Assembly: GCA_029067085.1 (NCBI GenBank) | Contig: JAIEFE010000019.1 | Span: forward strand, 124,001-188,000 | Length of the DNA stretch: 64,000 bases | DNA from: Lachnospiraceae bacterium | GTDB taxonomy: Bacteria > Bacillota > Clostridia > Lachnospirales > Lachnospiraceae | Direction of reading: 5' to 3' | Part shown: positions 33,318-42,984 of the stretch, piece after piece | How the letters are laid out: each line of letters opens with the position of its first letter | Numbering within the stretch: the stretch's first letter is position 1 | The notes under the pieces: model-generated | The model's database searches: none | Seen by the model: the letters and a program-made list of their open reading frames with translations, nothing else | Told to the model about the DNA's origin: nothing | Translations under genes and position numbers: made by a program

Positions 33318-35867
33318 ATGTCAAAAATTTATGCCACAAAAAATCCTGCCATTACACAGCGGGAAATAGATCATATGCTGCTGTCCAGAAGTTTGGCAGG
33401 AGAATGTATTGTACTGATGGAGAATGATGGTGCGCTTCCGCTGACCGGCGCGGGGAAGATCGCGCTCTACGGCAGCGGCGCTCGGCAGACCGTCCGGGGC
33501 GGCACTGGTTCCGGCGATGTCAATACCCGCAGTGATGTCACAATTGAGCAGGGCTTGGAGGGTGCTGGATTCGAGATTTTGACAAAGAACTGGTTGGACC
33601 GGCAGGATGCTGCGTATAAACAAGCCCGGGAGGATTATTTTAAATGGGTTCCCGCTTATGCGAAAGAACATAATATAACGGAGTTTCTGGTTATCTTTTC
33701 CCATCCTTTCCAGGTTATTGCCCCGACAGAGATCACAAAGGACGATATTGCCGAAGTTTCCACCGCAGTCTACGTCATTTCCCGTAACTCCGGTGAGGGC
33801 GCAGACCGATTCAATAAACGGGGTGACTATCTTCTCTACGACGAGGAGAAAGAGCAGCTTGCATTACTGGCTGAAAGCTATGATAATCTGATTCTTGTGC
33901 TGAACATTGGCGGCGTTATTGATATGTCCGAAATCAAAGCCATTCCCGGCATCAACGCCGTGCTGCTCATGAGCCAGCTGGGCAATATCGGTGGTGATGT
34001 TTTGGCGGACGTGCTGCTGGGGAAGGTCAATCCCTCCGGCAAACTCACCGATACCTGGGCGAAGCAGTACAACGACTATCCTTCGTCCGCAGGATTCAGC
34101 CATAACAATGGCAATGTTGATGACGAATACTATACCGAAGGCATCTACGTGGGCTATCGGTATTTTGATACTTTTGGCGTTGAGCCGGTATATCCTTTTG
34201 GTTATGGCAGATCCTATACGGACTTTTCCGTCGCGCCGGGAGCGGTGCGTGTGGAGAACGGACAGGTCAAGTTTTCCGCTGTTGTGAAGAATACCGGCGC
34301 AATCCATGCAGGGAAAGAGGTCGTTCAAGTTTACTATTCGGCACCCGCTGGAAAGCTTCCCAAACCGTATCAGGAGCTGGCTGCTTTTGTGAAGACGAAG
34401 CTTTTGACGCCCGGTGAAAGCGAGACTGTGAAAATAGAGTTTCCGGTAAAGGACATGGCTTCTTATTGTGAAGAGTGTGCCGCCTGGGTGTTGGAAGCGG
34501 GGGAATATGTAATTCGAGTGGGCACTAACTCCCGCAATACGGAGATTGCCGCTGTACTGGCACTGACTGAAACGATCAAAACAGAAATTTTGAAAAATCT
34601 TTTTGCCGATACGGATCCACTGCGGGAAATTCAGGCTCCCGCTATGGAAACGCCAGTCGTGGATGCCGCTGTTCCCCGTATCGCCATTGATTCTGGTAAG
34701 ATCACTGCTAAACAGGCTTTTTACACTATGGAGCGCAAGCCTTACGCTACAGAGCAGACTACTGTGCTGACTGCGGATGATGTCAAGGCGGGGCGTTGTA
34801 CTATCGAGGAGCTTACGGCACAGCTGACGGTTGAGGAAATGGCGGATCTCTGCGTTGGCACGCTGCGGGCGGGGGGTTCTATTGTGGGCAATGCTTCCTA
34901 TTCTGTTCCCGGCGCGGCCGGCGACAGCAGCTCTATTATTAAGGAGAGCCGGGGCGTCAAGAATATGATTCTGGCTGATGGGCCTGCCGGTCTGCGGCTT
35001 CAGCCAGTATTTAAGACAGACAAGGAGGGCAAAATATTACCGGGCGGTTCTGTTCTGGGCGATATTATTGAGCCGTTTTCCCCCGAATATAATGATGAGA
35101 ATTCCGACACCTATTATCAGTACTGCACGGCTATTCCTATCGGTTGGGCGCTAGCGCAGAGCTGGAACATGGAGTTGCTGAAAGAGATCGGATCCATGGT
35201 GGGCAGAGAGATGGAGGAGTTCGGGGTGGATCTGTGGCTGGCTCCCGCGCTGAATATTCACAGGAATCCTCTGTGTGGACGGAATTTTGAATACTACTCC
35301 GAGGACCCGCTTGTCAGCGGCAAGGCGGCTGCGGCCATCACACAGGGCGTGCAGGCGCATCCGGGCAAGGGAACTACCATCAAACACTTTGCAGCTAACA
35401 ATCAGGAGGATAACCGCTATTTTACAAACGCACATGTCAGTGAGCGTGCCATTCGGGAAATATATCTGAAAGGCTTTGAGATTGCCGTAAAGGACTCCCG
35501 ACCCCTGTCTATCATGAGTTCCTACAATCTTCTCAATGGCATTCATACGGCGAACAACTTCGAATTAATTCAATTTGTGGCCAGAGACGAATGGGGATTT
35601 CAGGGCTTTGTCATGACGGACTGGTTTACCTCCCAGCATCAGCCTGCGCTCACCGGAAACGAGAAGGTTATTTATCCCATTTCCGCATCTACCGGATGTG
35701 TCTATGCGGGAAATGACGTTCAGATGCCCGGATGCCAAAAGAATGTGGATGATATTGTGCAGGCGGTACGCACCGGAGAAACGATCGACGGGTATAAGCT
35801 CACGTTGGCGGACCTTCAATTTAATGCGGCCAATGTGATTCGAATTGCGATTGCGACAGATATTTAA
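33318..35867 (+). CDS. GH3 beta-glycosidase with permuted domain order
   Basis: An 849-aa enzyme in which the usual C-terminal GH3 domain comes first. Residues ~25-270 hold LAGECIVLMENDGALPLTG, ALYGSGARQTVRGGTGSGDVN and LGKVNPSGKLTDTW; a fibronectin-III-like domain follows (VKNTGAIHAGKEVVQVYYSAP, ~320-410). The catalytic TIM barrel is last (~510-849), with DGPAGLR, GREMEEFGVDLWLAPALNIHRNPLCGRNFEYYSEDP and the nucleophile D768 in GFVMTDW. Permuted GH3 enzymes are known and include beta-glucosidases and xylosidases. No signal peptide is present. It follows the esterase gene. Confidence 0.93.
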   Translation: MSKIYATKNPAITQREIDHMLLSRSLAGECIVLMENDGALPLTGAGKIALYGSGARQTVRGGTGSGDVNTRSDVTIEQGLEGAGFEILTKNWLDRQDAAYKQAREDYFKWVPAYAKEHNITEFLVIFSHPFQVIAPTEITKDDIAEVSTAVYVISRNSGEGADRFNKRGDYLLYDEEKEQLALLAESYDNLILVLNIGGVIDMSEIKAIPGINAVLLMSQLGNIGGDVLADVLLGKVNPSGKLTDTWAKQYNDYPSSAGFSHNNGNVDDEYYTEGIYVGYRYFDTFGVEPVYPFGYGRSYTDFSVAPGAVRVENGQVKFSAVVKNTGAIHAGKEVVQVYYSAPAGKLPKPYQELAAFVKTKLLTPGESETVKIEFPVKDMASYCEECAAWVLEAGEYVIRVGTNSRNTEIAAVLALTETIKTEILKNLFADTDPLREIQAPAMETPVVDAAVPRIAIDSGKITAKQAFYTMERKPYATEQTTVLTADDVKAGRCTIEELTAQLTVEEMADLCVGTLRAGGSIVGNASYSVPGAAGDSSSIIKESRGVKNMILADGPAGLRLQPVFKTDKEGKILPGGSVLGDIIEPFSPEYNDENSDTYYQYCTAIPIGWALAQSWNMELLKEIGSMVGREMEEFGVDLWLAPALNIHRNPLCGRNFEYYSEDPLVSGKAAAAITQGVQAHPGKGTTIKHFAANNQEDNRYFTNAHVSERAIREIYLKGFEIAVKDSRPLSIMSSYNLLNGIHTANNFELIQFVARDEWGFQGFVMTDWFTSQHQPALTGNEKVIYPISASTGCVYAGNDVQMPGCQKNVDDIVQAVRTGETIDGYKLTLADLQFNAANVIRIAIATDI

Positions 35868-35951
35868 GAGAGCGCATTAAAGTATAAAAAAGGAATTGTA
35901 TCTGAGAGAATTTCCCGTTATACTTACCTTAATATGGATTTTGAACGTAAA

Positions 35952-35985
35952 GAAGGCATGTCCATATGGATGTGCCTTCGCTTTT
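35952..35985 (+). terminator. Terminator after permuted GH3
   Basis: A 12-bp stem (GAAGGCATGTCC with GGATGTGCCTTC, two G-U pairs) with loop ATAT is followed by GCTTTT. Confidence 0.65.
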
Positions 35986-36025
35986 GCACCCGTATGAGCG
36001 ACAGCAGATAGGAGGATACTATAAT

Positions 36026-38263
36026 ATGATGAAACGGGAAGACAAGAATAACGAAAAGAAGAGAGAGAAGGAGATTGAGAGGCTGGTCAAAAAGCTGACA
36101 TTGGACGAAAAGCTGGCAATGATCCACGGTGCGTCGTTGTTTGCCTCGGGAGCGGTGGAGCGACTGGGAATTCCCGCCATTGTATGCTCCGACGGGCCGA
36201 TGGGCGTGCGTGAGGAGTTTATGGAGGACAGATGGATTCCCGCAGGCAATAACGACGACAGAGTGTCTTATCTGCCGAGCAACAGTGCGCTGGCATCTAC
36301 CTGGAATACGGCGCTTGCGCACGATATGGGCTATGTGCTGGGAACTGAGGCAAGAGGACGGGGCAAAGATGTGATCCTGGCACCCGGCATCAACATCAAA
36401 AGAGATCCCCGCTGCGGCAGAAATTTTGAGTACATGAGTGAGGATCCCTGCCTGATCAAAGCATTGACGGTGCCCTTCATAAAAGGAGTGCAGGAGAATG
36501 ATGTGGCGGCCTGCGTAAAACACTTTGCGGCGAATGTGCAGGAGACAGGCCGTCTGGTTGTGGACGAGACCATCGACGAGCGGACGCTCTACGAGCTTTA
36601 TCTGCCCGCTTTCAAGGCAGCGGTACAGGAGGCCGGCAGTTACTCCATCATGGGAGCTTATAATATGGTAAATGGCGCTTATTGCTGCGAACACAAAACA
36701 CTTTTAGACCGTATATTGCGGGAAGAGTGGGGATTTGACGGTGCTGTGATCAGCGATTGGGGCGGTGTTCACAGTACGAAAGAGGCAGCGGAATGCACCA
36801 TGGATCTGGAGATGTCGGTCTTCCCCGACTTTGATGATTATATGCTGGCAAATCCTTTGAAGGAGCTAATTCAAAAGGGTGAGGTGGCCGAGGACGTGGT
36901 GGATGCCAAGGTGAGAAACCTCCTGCGCATGATGTACCGTCTGAAGATGATCGGACCGAAGAAGGATATCAGAGAAAAGGGCGCTTACAATGCCCCGGCC
37001 AGCCGGGAGGCCATCCTGCGCACGGCGGAGGAGTCCATGGTCCTGTTAAAAAATGAAAATCGTACCCTGCCTCTGGATGCAAAGAAAGTGAAAAAACTGG
37101 CGGTAATCGGCGTAAACGCTGCAAAGCTGCATTCTGACGGAGGCGGCAGCGCGGAGATTAAGGCACTCTATGAGATCTGTCCGCTGGCGGGTCTTAAGAT
37201 GTATCTGGGCGGAAATACAAAGGTGGAGTATGCGCCGGGTTACTATGTGCCAAAAAAGCCGAAGACTTTTGAGATGAACTGGCAGGCGACGAGTCTGGAC
37301 GATCTGAAAAATACTACAGTGGGACAGCTACTGAGGGATAAATCAGGCGGAACCGAGGACCACGTGAAAGGCGAGCAGGAGAGACTTGCCCAGATCGAGC
37401 GGGATAAGGCCGAGATTCACGAGAAAAACCAGGCGCTCTTTGAACAGGCGCTCGCGCTGGCTAAGGATGCGGATGCAGTAATCTTTGTGGGCGGCTTGAA
37501 TCACGATTATGATTGCGAAGGGTCTGACAGACCTGATATGAAACTGCCTTATGAACAGGATCTTCTGATTGAGGAACTTCTTAAGATCAGGAAGGATACC
37601 ATTATCACTTTTGTAGGCGGTTCACCCGTGGAGATGCCCTGGCGTGACAAGGCACAGGCGATCTTGTGGAGTTACTATGCGGGGATGGAGACCGGAAACG
37701 CTTTTGCCAGAATCATTTTTGGCGAGGTAAACCCTTCCGGAAAGCTGGCAGAAACCTTCCCGGAAAAATACGAGGACTGCGCAACTGCGAAAAACGGGCA
37801 GTTCGGTGTGTGGGATAAGATCACGCTGGAAGAGGGCTTGTACTGCGGCTACCGTCACTATGACAGAGAACGGATCAAGCCTGCTTACTGTTTCGGGTAC
37901 GGCCTTTCTTACACCAGATTTGAGTACAGTGACCTTAAATTGAAGGTAGAGAAAGGGCGGGAAGTAAAATTGACTGCATGGGTCAAAAATGTGGGAAGAC
38001 GCGCCGGTTCAGAGATCGTGCAGGTATATGTGGCACCCATAGCTCCAAAAGTGGACAGGCCTGACAAGGAGTTGAAGGCTTTTGCGAAGGTGAGAATTTC
38101 TTCGGGGCGATCCAAGAAGGTCAGCCTGACTTTGAAACCGGAGGATTTTGCTTATTTCGATGTGGATCTGCATGAATTTATTACGGATGCGGGCGATTAT
38201 GAAATTCTCGTGGGCGCTTCCTGCGAGGATATCAGACTGCGGGGCATCGTGACGCTTTCGTAA
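36026..38263 (+). CDS. GH3 beta-glycosidase (standard domain order)
   Basis: A 745-aa enzyme. The TIM barrel comes first, with KLTLDEKLAMIHGASLF, SDGPMGVREEF, LAPGINIKRDPRCGRNFEYMSEDP, KHFAAN and the nucleophile D244 in GAVISDWGGVHS. The second domain has ESMVLLKNENRTLPLD and GEVNPSGKLAETFPE, and an Fn3-like tail has VKNVGRRAGSEIVQVYVAP. No signal peptide. It may be a glucosidase, xylosidase or arabinosidase; the locus suggests the last two. AGGAGG lies 10 nt before ATG 36026, so an in-frame ATG at 35966 inside the terminator is excluded. Confidence 0.92.
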   Translation: MMKREDKNNEKKREKEIERLVKKLTLDEKLAMIHGASLFASGAVERLGIPAIVCSDGPMGVREEFMEDRWIPAGNNDDRVSYLPSNSALASTWNTALAHDMGYVLGTEARGRGKDVILAPGINIKRDPRCGRNFEYMSEDPCLIKALTVPFIKGVQENDVAACVKHFAANVQETGRLVVDETIDERTLYELYLPAFKAAVQEAGSYSIMGAYNMVNGAYCCEHKTLLDRILREEWGFDGAVISDWGGVHSTKEAAECTMDLEMSVFPDFDDYMLANPLKELIQKGEVAEDVVDAKVRNLLRMMYRLKMIGPKKDIREKGAYNAPASREAILRTAEESMVLLKNENRTLPLDAKKVKKLAVIGVNAAKLHSDGGGSAEIKALYEICPLAGLKMYLGGNTKVEYAPGYYVPKKPKTFEMNWQATSLDDLKNTTVGQLLRDKSGGTEDHVKGEQERLAQIERDKAEIHEKNQALFEQALALAKDADAVIFVGGLNHDYDCEGSDRPDMKLPYEQDLLIEELLKIRKDTIITFVGGSPVEMPWRDKAQAILWSYYAGMETGNAFARIIFGEVNPSGKLAETFPEKYEDCATAKNGQFGVWDKITLEEGLYCGYRHYDRERIKPAYCFGYGLSYTRFEYSDLKLKVEKGREVKLTAWVKNVGRRAGSEIVQVYVAPIAPKVDRPDKELKAFAKVRISSGRSKKVSLTLKPEDFAYFDVDLHEFITDAGDYEILVGASCEDIRLRGIVTLS

Positions 38264-38289
38264 GGATTTAGATTTTTCATAACAGTATA

Positions 38290-38358
38290 TTTTTTCCTCC
38301 TGATGTGCATGCTTTATATGAAGGGCAGAATGAAAATGCTTCATTAAGGAGGAAAAAA
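38290..38358 (+). promoter_or_regulatory. Leader that can sequester the Shine-Dalgarno
   Basis: TTTTTTCCTCCT (38290-38301) is perfectly complementary to AGGAGGAAAAAA (38347-38358), which is the ribosome site ending one base before the ATG. The 12-bp stem with a 45-nt loop would hide the Shine-Dalgarno completely. Confidence 0.75.
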
Positions 38359-38359
38359 G

Positions 38360-38602
38360 ATGGATTATAACACGTTGCCCATTGGTTTGGGATTGGCTTT
38401 TGCGGGAAACCGTCCGGCGATGGACCGCTTTGTGGATATGTCGGACGAGGAGAAGGAAGAGTTTGTGGAACGGAGCCGCAGCGTGCTCTCAAAGAAGGAG
38501 ATGGAGGAGTTGGTGGGTTCTCTTGCAGAGGAAAAGGAAGAGGATCCGAAACTTCATCTGGAGGACATCAATCAGGTCTTCAAGGGACCGAGTATTGGAT
38601 GA
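38360..38602 (+). CDS. Small acidic hypothetical protein (80 aa)
   Basis: An 80-aa soluble protein: a hydrophobic start DYNTLPIGLGLAFAGN, then a helical charged region RPAMDRFVDMSDEEKEEFVERSRSVLSKKEMEELVGSLAEEKEEDPKL. The region from FVDMSDEEKEEFVERS resembles short conserved clostridial proteins of unknown function. It overlaps no other gene and lies 45 bp before cca. Its ribosome site is locked in a potential 12-bp stem with its leader. Confidence 0.75.
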   Translation: MDYNTLPIGLGLAFAGNRPAMDRFVDMSDEEKEEFVERSRSVLSKKEMEELVGSLAEEKEEDPKLHLEDINQVFKGPSIG

Positions 38603-38647
38603 CAGCTTTGACGCAGATATTTTTATTATTTTGGAAGGGAGATTCCC

Positions 38648-39973
38648 GTGCGGATACAACTGCCCGAGAAAGTGACAAAGATCATAGATACGCTGGAGGC
38701 AGCAGGCTTTGAGGCTTACGCGGTGGGCGGCTGTGTCCGGGACTCCATTCTTGGGAGGGAACCCGATGATTGGGATATCACCACCTCGGCGAAGCCTGCG
38801 GAGGTCAAACGCCTTTTTCCGAGAACGGTGGACACGGGGATCAAGCACGGAACCGTGACCGTTCTGATGGAAAGGGAAGGTTTTGAGGTGACGACCTACC
38901 GGATCGACGGCGCTTATGAGGACGGCAGGCATCCGAGTGAGGTATCCTTTACAGCCAGTCTGCAGGAGGATCTGCGGCGCCGGGATTTTACCATCAACGC
39001 CATGGCATACAACGAAACAGACGGTCTGGTGGATCTCTACGGCGGTCTTTCGGATCTTGAGACAGGCGCGATCTGCTGTGTGGGAAAGGCGGCGGAACGG
39101 TTTGACGAAGATGCCTTGCGGATGCTGCGGGCGGTTCGGTTTTCCGCTCAGCTGGGCTATCGGATCGAGGAGGAGACCGGCGAGGCAATTCGTTTGCTTG
39201 CCCCGAATCTGCAAAAGATCAGCGCGGAGCGGATTCAGACAGAGCTTATTAAGCTTGTAACATCTCCTCACCCGGACTACCTGCGGACAGCCTATGAACT
39301 TGGCATTACGGCGCAGATCCTGCCGGAGTTTGACTTGTGCATGGAGACGCCCCAGAGACATAGGCATCACTGTTTTGACGTGGGGGAGCACATTCTCCAC
39401 TCCATGCTTTTCGTGGAACCTGATAAAGTGCTGCGTCTCGGGATGCTGTTTCACGATATCGGAAAACCGCAGACGTTGACGGTGGATGCGGACGGCACCA
39501 CCCACAACAAAAACCATCCCTATGAGGGAGAAAAAATCACCCGGGAGGTGATGCGGCGGCTTAAATTTGATAACGATACCACCGACAAGGTGACAAAGCT
39601 CGTGCTTTATCACGATTACGATATCGCGTCTACAAAGTCTTCTGTGAGACGGGCGATCAACCGTATGGGAGAGGACATTTTTTCCATGATCTTTACCGTG
39701 CGGCGGGCGGACATTGCGGCGCAGAGCGATTATATGCGGAAGGAAAAACTTGAGAAAGTTGCTTACATAGAAAAACTGTATCAGGATATTTTAAAGAATA
39801 AGGAAGCGGTCAGCCTAAAAGACCTCGCCGTTACGGGGAACGACTTGATCGCTGAAGGGATTCCTCCGGGAAGACAGATCGGGGAAACTCTGAATGTGCT
39901 CCTTGAGCGGGTGCTGGACGATCCCTCGTTGAACAAGAGGGAGACCCTTCTCGGGATATGCAGAAATTTGTAA
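38648..39973 (+). CDS. cca: CCA tRNA nucleotidyltransferase (with HD domain)
   Basis: A 441-aa class II enzyme adding or repairing the 3' CCA of tRNA, needed here because both tRNA genes in the window lack encoded CCA. The nucleotidyltransferase motif is VGGCVRDSILGREPDDWDITT, followed by RRRDFTINAMAYNE and the RNA-binding helices EDALRMLRAVRFSAQLGY. The HD domain (RHHCFDVGEHILHSM ... MLFHDIGKP) is usual in clostridial enzymes. It starts at GTG 38648 after GGAAGGGAG. Confidence 0.94.
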   Translation: MRIQLPEKVTKIIDTLEAAGFEAYAVGGCVRDSILGREPDDWDITTSAKPAEVKRLFPRTVDTGIKHGTVTVLMEREGFEVTTYRIDGAYEDGRHPSEVSFTASLQEDLRRRDFTINAMAYNETDGLVDLYGGLSDLETGAICCVGKAAERFDEDALRMLRAVRFSAQLGYRIEEETGEAIRLLAPNLQKISAERIQTELIKLVTSPHPDYLRTAYELGITAQILPEFDLCMETPQRHRHHCFDVGEHILHSMLFVEPDKVLRLGMLFHDIGKPQTLTVDADGTTHNKNHPYEGEKITREVMRRLKFDNDTTDKVTKLVLYHDYDIASTKSSVRRAINRMGEDIFSMIFTVRRADIAAQSDYMRKEKLEKVAYIEKLYQDILKNKEAVSLKDLAVTGNDLIAEGIPPGRQIGETLNVLLERVLDDPSLNKRETLLGICRNL

Positions 39974-40031
39974 TGAATCTCCTCTGCCGGTCATAAGATG
40001 TAACAGTCAGAATCAGGCAGGGGGTATTTTT

Positions 40032-41018
40032 GTGAATGACAGAGCTGTCAGTTTATTGGATCAATATGAGATAGAGGTGCGCCGTACGTGGAAGGGGCGC
40101 GGGGCGATCCTGTGTGATTCCGACCGCGGTCTGCTCATTATGAAGGAGTACGGTGGCCCTGTAGAAAAGATTGCCTTTCAGGAATATCTGCTCTCGCATA
40201 TCCGGGAAAGCGGCGCTGTGCGCGCGGAAAGCCTTCTGCGGACGAAGGAGAATGAATTGATCGTCAGAGATCAGGATAGGACGGCCTATATTGTAAAGAC
40301 CTACTGCGAGGGAAAAGAGTGCGACCATAAAAATGCCGGAGAATGCGGATCAGCGGCGGAAACTCTGGCAAAGCTTCATGGTGCCAGCGATCTTTCCGGA
40401 AGTGGAATGCTCGAGGAGCAGCCTGTTTTTAACATGGGGGGCGAATACGAGAAGCATAATCGCGAGTTGAAGAAAGTTCGTAAATTTTTGCGCGAAAAAA
40501 GTCAGAAGACGGATTTTGAGATTTATCTGATGAAACATTATGATTATTTTCTGGATATTGCCTTGCAAATTACAGGGGAATTGAGTTATTATGCCTATGG
40601 GGAGGATTCCTTTTCGTTCTCCATCGTATGTCATGGCGACTATCAGTATCATAATATCATACAGACCGATGAAGGCAGTGTCCTTATCAATTTTGAAAAA
40701 TGTGTCAGAGATTATCCCGTCAGGGATCTCTACCTGTTTATGAGAAAGCTTTTGGAAAAAAATAACTGGTCGCAGGCGCTTGGAGATTTGCTCCTTTCAA
40801 GCTATAATGGAGTTAGACCTCTGGACGAGAGGGATTACAGGCAGCTTTACCTCAGGTTTGCCTATCCGGAGAAGTTCTGGAAGATCGTGAACTTCTATTA
40901 CAACAGCGGCAAGGCCTGGATTCCCGGCAGAAATATGGAGAAGCTGGAGAAATTATTCGCACAGGAGAGAGAGAAAAAGCTCTTTTTGAAGAGTCTGTTT
41001 CCATCCTGCGCGCCATAG
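40032..41018 (+). CDS. CotS-family spore-coat-like kinase-fold protein
   Basis: A 328-aa protein with an aminoglycoside-phosphotransferase-like fold, as in CotS/CotI/YsxE. It shows a glycine-poor N-lobe (CDSDRGLLIMKEYGG), a catalytic-loop-like SIVCHGDYQYHNII (about residues 199-212), and a NFEKCVRDYPVRDLYLFMRKLLEKNNW segment typical of CotS proteins. It is likely a spore-coat or coat-assembly protein; the sporulation genes downstream agree. It starts at GTG after a GGGGG-rich site. Confidence 0.83.
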   Translation: MNDRAVSLLDQYEIEVRRTWKGRGAILCDSDRGLLIMKEYGGPVEKIAFQEYLLSHIRESGAVRAESLLRTKENELIVRDQDRTAYIVKTYCEGKECDHKNAGECGSAAETLAKLHGASDLSGSGMLEEQPVFNMGGEYEKHNRELKKVRKFLREKSQKTDFEIYLMKHYDYFLDIALQITGELSYYAYGEDSFSFSIVCHGDYQYHNIIQTDEGSVLINFEKCVRDYPVRDLYLFMRKLLEKNNWSQALGDLLLSSYNGVRPLDERDYRQLYLRFAYPEKFWKIVNFYYNSGKAWIPGRNMEKLEKLFAQEREKKLFLKSLFPSCAP

Positions 41019-41038
41019 AGGAAAGGATAAGTATAAAT

Positions 41039-42937
41039 ATGAGGATGCACAGAAGAATGATAAGCGCAGTCGCGTTACTGATGCTTGCGGTACTTACATT
41101 GACCGGGTGTACCTCGGAGGCCAGTAATATCGGTGTGGCCAAGGATAAAAGGGAAAATGTGGTGGATACGGGATTTTCCGTCTCCACAGTGGGAAGCTAT
41201 GACTCTGCGGACACGGCGGTGGTTCTGTCCACGGACGCTTCCAATAAAGCGGTGTCTCTGATCAACATGGAAACGGGAAAGCAGTATACCCTGTACTATG
41301 ACGGCACTACTTATGTGAAAGATAAATATGAAGGTCCCATGACGATCTCCCAGATCAAGGCGGGCGATGTTGTGGATATTACCTTTCTGAAAGGCAAAAA
41401 GAAGCTTGCAAGCATTCAGAAAAGTCCGAAGGCCTGGGTGTTTGACGGTGTCAGTAATTACGATCTGGCGGGAGCCAACAGGACCGCCAGTATCGGTTCT
41501 CAGACCTATTCCCTGCCTGCGGGCGTAGTGGTCTTATCGAATGGCCGCCGCATGGGAACGGAGGAGGTGGTGAGCCAGGATCAGGTCACCATATCAGGTA
41601 TCGATCATAAGATTTACAGCGTCAATGTAGACAAGGGCCACGGTTATCTGCGCCTGAAAAACGAGCAGCCCCTTCTGGGCGGCTGGATCGAGGTGGGAAA
41701 CCGTGTGATTCGTCAGATTTCAGAGGACATGCTCTTAACCGTGCCGGAGGGAAGCTATCAGGTAGTGCTTGATAATAACGGCATCGGCTGCGTGAAGGAA
41801 ATCACGGTGGAAAGAGATAAGGAAGTGCTGCTCGATGTGGGTGATGTGAAGATTGCGGAGGACAAGACTGGCATTATCCTGTTTGAGGTGACGCCCGCGA
41901 GTGCAAAGATCAGTGTGGACGGAAAGCCCATAGAGACCGGTACTGCGGTGGAACTGCGCTATGGCATCCATCAGGTGGTGGTGGAGGCGAGTGGTTATGA
42001 TACCCTGACAAGGTATATTCAAGTTGGTTCGGAGCGCGCAGCGATCACCTTTACTCTGGAGGAGACCCGCAAGGCGAACAATGGTGACAGCTCTGTCAGT
42101 GGCAATTATACCGAACGCACTCCCTGGCAGGATACGCTTGATACCATCAGCAAGAACAGTGTCAGCAAGAACGATCTCCCTTCGATGAGCCAAAATGCGT
42201 TGACGACCTCCAATAATAATAAGGTGTATGTGGATTCGCCTAAAGGGGTGGAGGTGTTCCTCGACGGCAATTACATGGGGATTGCCCCTGTCCGCTTTAC
42301 AAAATCTCCGGGGAGACATGAAATCACCCTGAAGAAGGCCGGTTATAAAACAAAGAGTTATTCGATCTATCTGGAAAATAACAAGAGGGACGAGACCTAT
42401 TCCTTCTCTGATCTGGAAAAGGAAGGCACTTCAAACAGCGGAAACAATTCCACCAGCGGCGGGACAACCGGGGAGCCGCCATTGCCGAAAGGAAAAGTGA
42501 ATTTTGCGGTTACTACATCAGATGGCGCTGTGCCTGAGATTACGAGAGCGCTGATAGATGGGAAACAGGAAGCAGACATCAGTGGAGAGAAAGAATTAAG
42601 CTACGGTACCCATGTCATATATATTGAAGCAAAGGGTTATCATAACTTTAGTTTCAGTTTTGAAATAAATGCAGAAGAAAGGGAACCGATTTCTTGTGAA
42701 TTGATAGCGATAACACAGCAGCCTGATCCGTCGACCTCATCGGGAGAAAGTACGGAGACGCCTTCCGATGGGACAACGGAAACGCCATCCGATGGGACAA
42801 CAGAAACATCTTCCGGCGGAACTACGGGGGAACCGCCGTTGCCCCCTGCCGAGGATTCACTGACTGAGGAACAGGTTATAATCAATCAGGAGTCACACCC
42901 CATCCGAAATTTCTTTTCATCCTTATTTAAGAAATGA
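41039..42937 (+). CDS. PEGA-domain lipoprotein
   Basis: A 632-aa lipoprotein: basic MRMHRRM, a hydrophobic core, and the lipobox LTGC at about residues 20-23. It contains beta-rich repeats including two PEGA-like domains (VDGKPIETGTAVELRYGIHQVVVEASGYDTL, and VEVFLDGNYMGIAPVRFTKSPGRHEITLKKAGYKTKS). A serine/threonine-rich linker and a near-tandem SDGTTET repeat (three 24-bp units, 42752-42823) lie near the C terminus, and GGTTGEPPLP occurs twice. PEGA proteins bind surface polymers in several families; the role here is unknown. Confidence 0.88.
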   Translation: MRMHRRMISAVALLMLAVLTLTGCTSEASNIGVAKDKRENVVDTGFSVSTVGSYDSADTAVVLSTDASNKAVSLINMETGKQYTLYYDGTTYVKDKYEGPMTISQIKAGDVVDITFLKGKKKLASIQKSPKAWVFDGVSNYDLAGANRTASIGSQTYSLPAGVVVLSNGRRMGTEEVVSQDQVTISGIDHKIYSVNVDKGHGYLRLKNEQPLLGGWIEVGNRVIRQISEDMLLTVPEGSYQVVLDNNGIGCVKEITVERDKEVLLDVGDVKIAEDKTGIILFEVTPASAKISVDGKPIETGTAVELRYGIHQVVVEASGYDTLTRYIQVGSERAAITFTLEETRKANNGDSSVSGNYTERTPWQDTLDTISKNSVSKNDLPSMSQNALTTSNNNKVYVDSPKGVEVFLDGNYMGIAPVRFTKSPGRHEITLKKAGYKTKSYSIYLENNKRDETYSFSDLEKEGTSNSGNNSTSGGTTGEPPLPKGKVNFAVTTSDGAVPEITRALIDGKQEADISGEKELSYGTHVIYIEAKGYHNFSFSFEINAEEREPISCELIAITQQPDPSTSSGESTETPSDGTTETPSDGTTETSSGGTTGEPPLPPAEDSLTEEQVIINQESHPIRNFFSSLFKK

Positions 42938-42984
42938 GAAGAATGGAAATATCCGGAATCAGTAACAAAACAAAGGAGACTCAC

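Noticed and set aside
38489-39613. 374-codon minus-strand frame over cca
   Set aside because: Shadow of the plus-strand nucleotidyltransferase, which has all catalytic motifs.
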